64,000 bases of DNA, taken from NCBI RefSeq assembly GCF_001262605.1, contig NZ_LGTC01000001.1, positions 5,840,001 through 5,904,000 of the forward strand. The letters are read 5' to 3'. Shown piece by piece: positions 62,593 through 64,000 of this stretch (position 1 is its first letter; the number at the start of each line of letters is the position of its first letter). A program made the translations under genes and the position numbers. The stretch comes from Pseudobacteroides cellulosolvens ATCC 35603 = DSM 2933. Lineage in GTDB: Bacteria; Bacillota; Clostridia; Acetivibrionales; DSM-2933. Below the pieces are notes generated by a model. The model was given only the letters and a program-made list of their open reading frames with translations. It was not told where the DNA came from and searched no databases.

Positions 62593-64000
62593 TCAGTTTC
62601 CTCCCTTGATGATTAATACTGCAGAGTCCACAATGTTTTTTACGGGCTCCGGCATATAAACACCGGTAAAGGTGATTATGGCAAAGAGTAATATTATTGC
62701 AGTAAGACCTGGTTTATTTATTTCACCGGGCTGCAAATCATTACTGTCGGTATTTCCAAAAAACATTTTTAGTGTTGTCACAGCCATACCGGCAAATATA
62801 ACTGCTACAAGAACAAGAAACATGGAGGCTAAAATGTAGTGATATGCTGAAGCTGCTGAAAGGCCGATGCTCAATTCACTGAAGAATACACTAAAAGGAG
62901 GCATTCCCGCTATAGCAAAAAGGCCAAGAAGGAAAACTGTGCCTGTTATAGGCATAATCTTAAGAAGGCCTTTGACCTTTTTAATTTCTTTGGTACCATA
63001 TTTCAGGTAGACGTTACCTGACAGTAGAAATAGCATTGATTTTGTGAATGCATGATTAATCATATGGAAAAGTGCTGCAAAGATTGAGAGCTTTGTGAAA
63101 AATCCCAAAGCAAATACTATTATTCCCATATGCTCTATGCTTGAATAGGCTAAAAGCCTTTTATAGTCCTTCTGATACAGTATAAAAACTGCAGCTGCAG
63201 CTATTGATAATAAACCCATTCCAATCATAAGCCTCTTTGTGTAAAGGTCGTCAGGGCCTAAGTTTTTGTTTACAATTGAGACAATCCTAATAATTCCATA
63301 AAGTGCACTGTTTAACAGAACTCCTGATAATAAGGCACTAATTGGTGCGGGTGCCTGGCTGTGTGCATCAGGAAGCCAGGTATGCATTGGAGCAAGTCCA
63401 ACCTTTGTTCCAAAACCTACTAGTATAAATATGAATGAAATTTTTAAGATACCGCTTTGAAGAGCTCCTGCATGCTCATTCAGAAAGGTCCAGTCTAAGG
63501 GTGCTTTTACACCTTGGAATACATTTCCTGAGGAAATATAAAGGAAAACTATTCCGAGGAGTGCAAATGCTATACCCACTGAACATATTATAATGTACTT
63601 CCATGCTGCTTCAATGGAGTGTTTGTTGTTATAAAAGCCGACAAGAAAAGCTGAGGCCAGGGTAGTTGCTTCTATGGCGATCCACATAAGTCCAAGGTTT
63701 TGCGTTGTTACAACAGTTATCATTGTAAATATAAATGCATACAATAGGCTGTAATATATTTTGATTTTCTTTGTGTCTATTGTTCTGTGGTCATATTCTA
63801 TGTCCAGATATTTTATTGAATAAATACATACAAGAAAACCTATGGAGAGAATAATGTCCAGCACTAAGAGGCTCAGGGAATCTATATAAAAGAGCCCGTT
63901 TAAAAAAGTTCCTTGAATTACACCGTTACTAAGGTAGGAACATGTTGTATATATCATTGATACAAAAAGCATTATTGCTCCCGTAATATTTATAATATGA
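62593..64000 (-). CDS. Antiporter-like membrane subunit (HyfF/NuoL family), 5' truncated
   Basis: Reading continues in frame to the window edge beyond the first ATG (63972), as HIINITGAIM, so the true start is outside; at least 468 residues are visible. It has about 13 membrane segments. The Mrp/NuoL-type motifs are clear: LGLMWIAIEATTLASAFLVG with the key Glu, SIEAAWKYIIICSVGIAFALLG, KVGLAPMHTWLPDAHSQAPAP, and RLLAYSSIEHMG. It would translocate H+ or Na+. It lies one base before the NuoCD-type gene. The rest of the operon lies beyond the window. Confidence 0.9.
   Translation of the reverse strand, partial: HIINITGAIMLFVSMIYTTCSYLSNGVIQGTFLNGLFYIDSLSLLVLDIILSIGFLVCIYSIKYLDIEYDHRTIDTKKIKIYYSLLYAFIFTMITVVTTQNLGLMWIAIEATTLASAFLVGFYNNKHSIEAAWKYIIICSVGIAFALLGIVFLYISSGNVFQGVKAPLDWTFLNEHAGALQSGILKISFIFILVGFGTKVGLAPMHTWLPDAHSQAPAPISALLSGVLLNSALYGIIRIVSIVNKNLGPDDLYTKRLMIGMGLLSIAAAAVFILYQKDYKRLLAYSSIEHMGIIVFALGFFTKLSIFAALFHMINHAFTKSMLFLLSGNVYLKYGTKEIKKVKGLLKIMPITGTVFLLGLFAIAGMPPFSVFFSELSIGLSAASAYHYILASMFLVLVAVIFAGMAVTTLKMFFGNTDSNDLQPGEINKPGLTAIILLFAIITFTGVYMPEPVKNIVDSAVLIIKGGN

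Overview
The window is AT-rich, low-GC Firmicutes chromosome that includes the replication origin. The gene set points to an anaerobic, endospore-forming clostridium of the cellulosome-producing type (Acetivibrio/Ruminiclostridium/Pseudobacteroides-like; this placement is inference). The reasons are a type I dockerin on a secreted protease, several secreted proteins with copper-amine-oxidase-type N-terminal domains, SLH and VanW/G5 envelope proteins, spoIIIJ/jag and soj/spo0J orthologues, and a complex-I-related membrane complex.

Layout. (1) 1-4392, plus: an apparent operon of a truncated membrane protein and two exported proteins with a copper-amine-oxidase-like domain and TPR-type repeats; all three share a short Gly motif. 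(2) 4528-9384, minus: a 1618-residue secreted subtilase with Fn3, Kelch, cohesin-like and dockerin regions. (3) 9680-16084, minus: rsmG, mnmG, mnmE, jag, yidC, yidD, rnpA, rpmH. (4) 16085-23256: oriC with DnaA boxes on both sides of dnaA, then dnaA, dnaN, yaaA, recF, remB, gyrB on the plus strand. gyrA does not follow gyrB. (5) 23303-29884: a half-size GDT1 transporter, soj/spo0J between two perfect parS sites, a DUF4446 protein, a coiled-coil/TPR membrane protein, serS and two tRNA-Ser genes. (6) 30067-36473: pssA, a membrane protein, an SLH protein, a YflT-like protein, a VanW/G5 protein, a Nudix hydrolase and a YfcE-like phosphoesterase. (7) 36707-41604: a frameshifted DUF2508 gene, then a Ter-type stress cluster (YceG-like, two TerD, AIM24/TIGR00266) and a DUF3343 protein. 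(8) 41793-42054: a strongly promoted and terminated non-coding RNA, most like 6S RNA. (9) 42091-51331: a propeller-like protein, a Cys-rich protein, a MoxR/DUF58/transglutaminase set and a solute-binding fusion protein. (10) 51488-60061: a giant kinase/ATPase/GAF/GGDEF protein, an SGNH hydrolase and an LtaS-type enzyme. (11) 60186-64000, minus: an energy-converting complex related to group 4 [NiFe] hydrogenase, whose large subunit lacks the nickel-ligand cysteines; its antiporter-like subunit runs off the window.

Two families of short, non-coding, hairpin-forming interspersed repeats were found by eye. R1 (about 143 bp) has copies at 27682-27823, 29318-29460 and 44807-44953 and a fragment at 38871-38908. 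E (about 105 bp) has copies at 47266-47370 and 58078-58184. Two R1 copies flank serS in opposite orientation, and one E copy is bounded by 14-bp direct repeats. No transposase, integrase, CRISPR array or rRNA gene was seen.

The origin-proximal genes cover initiation, the sliding clamp, segregation, tRNA modification, and membrane insertion. The flanking genes mostly build and sense the cell envelope. All coordinates come from reading the sequence by eye. No database search, alignment or folding program was run.
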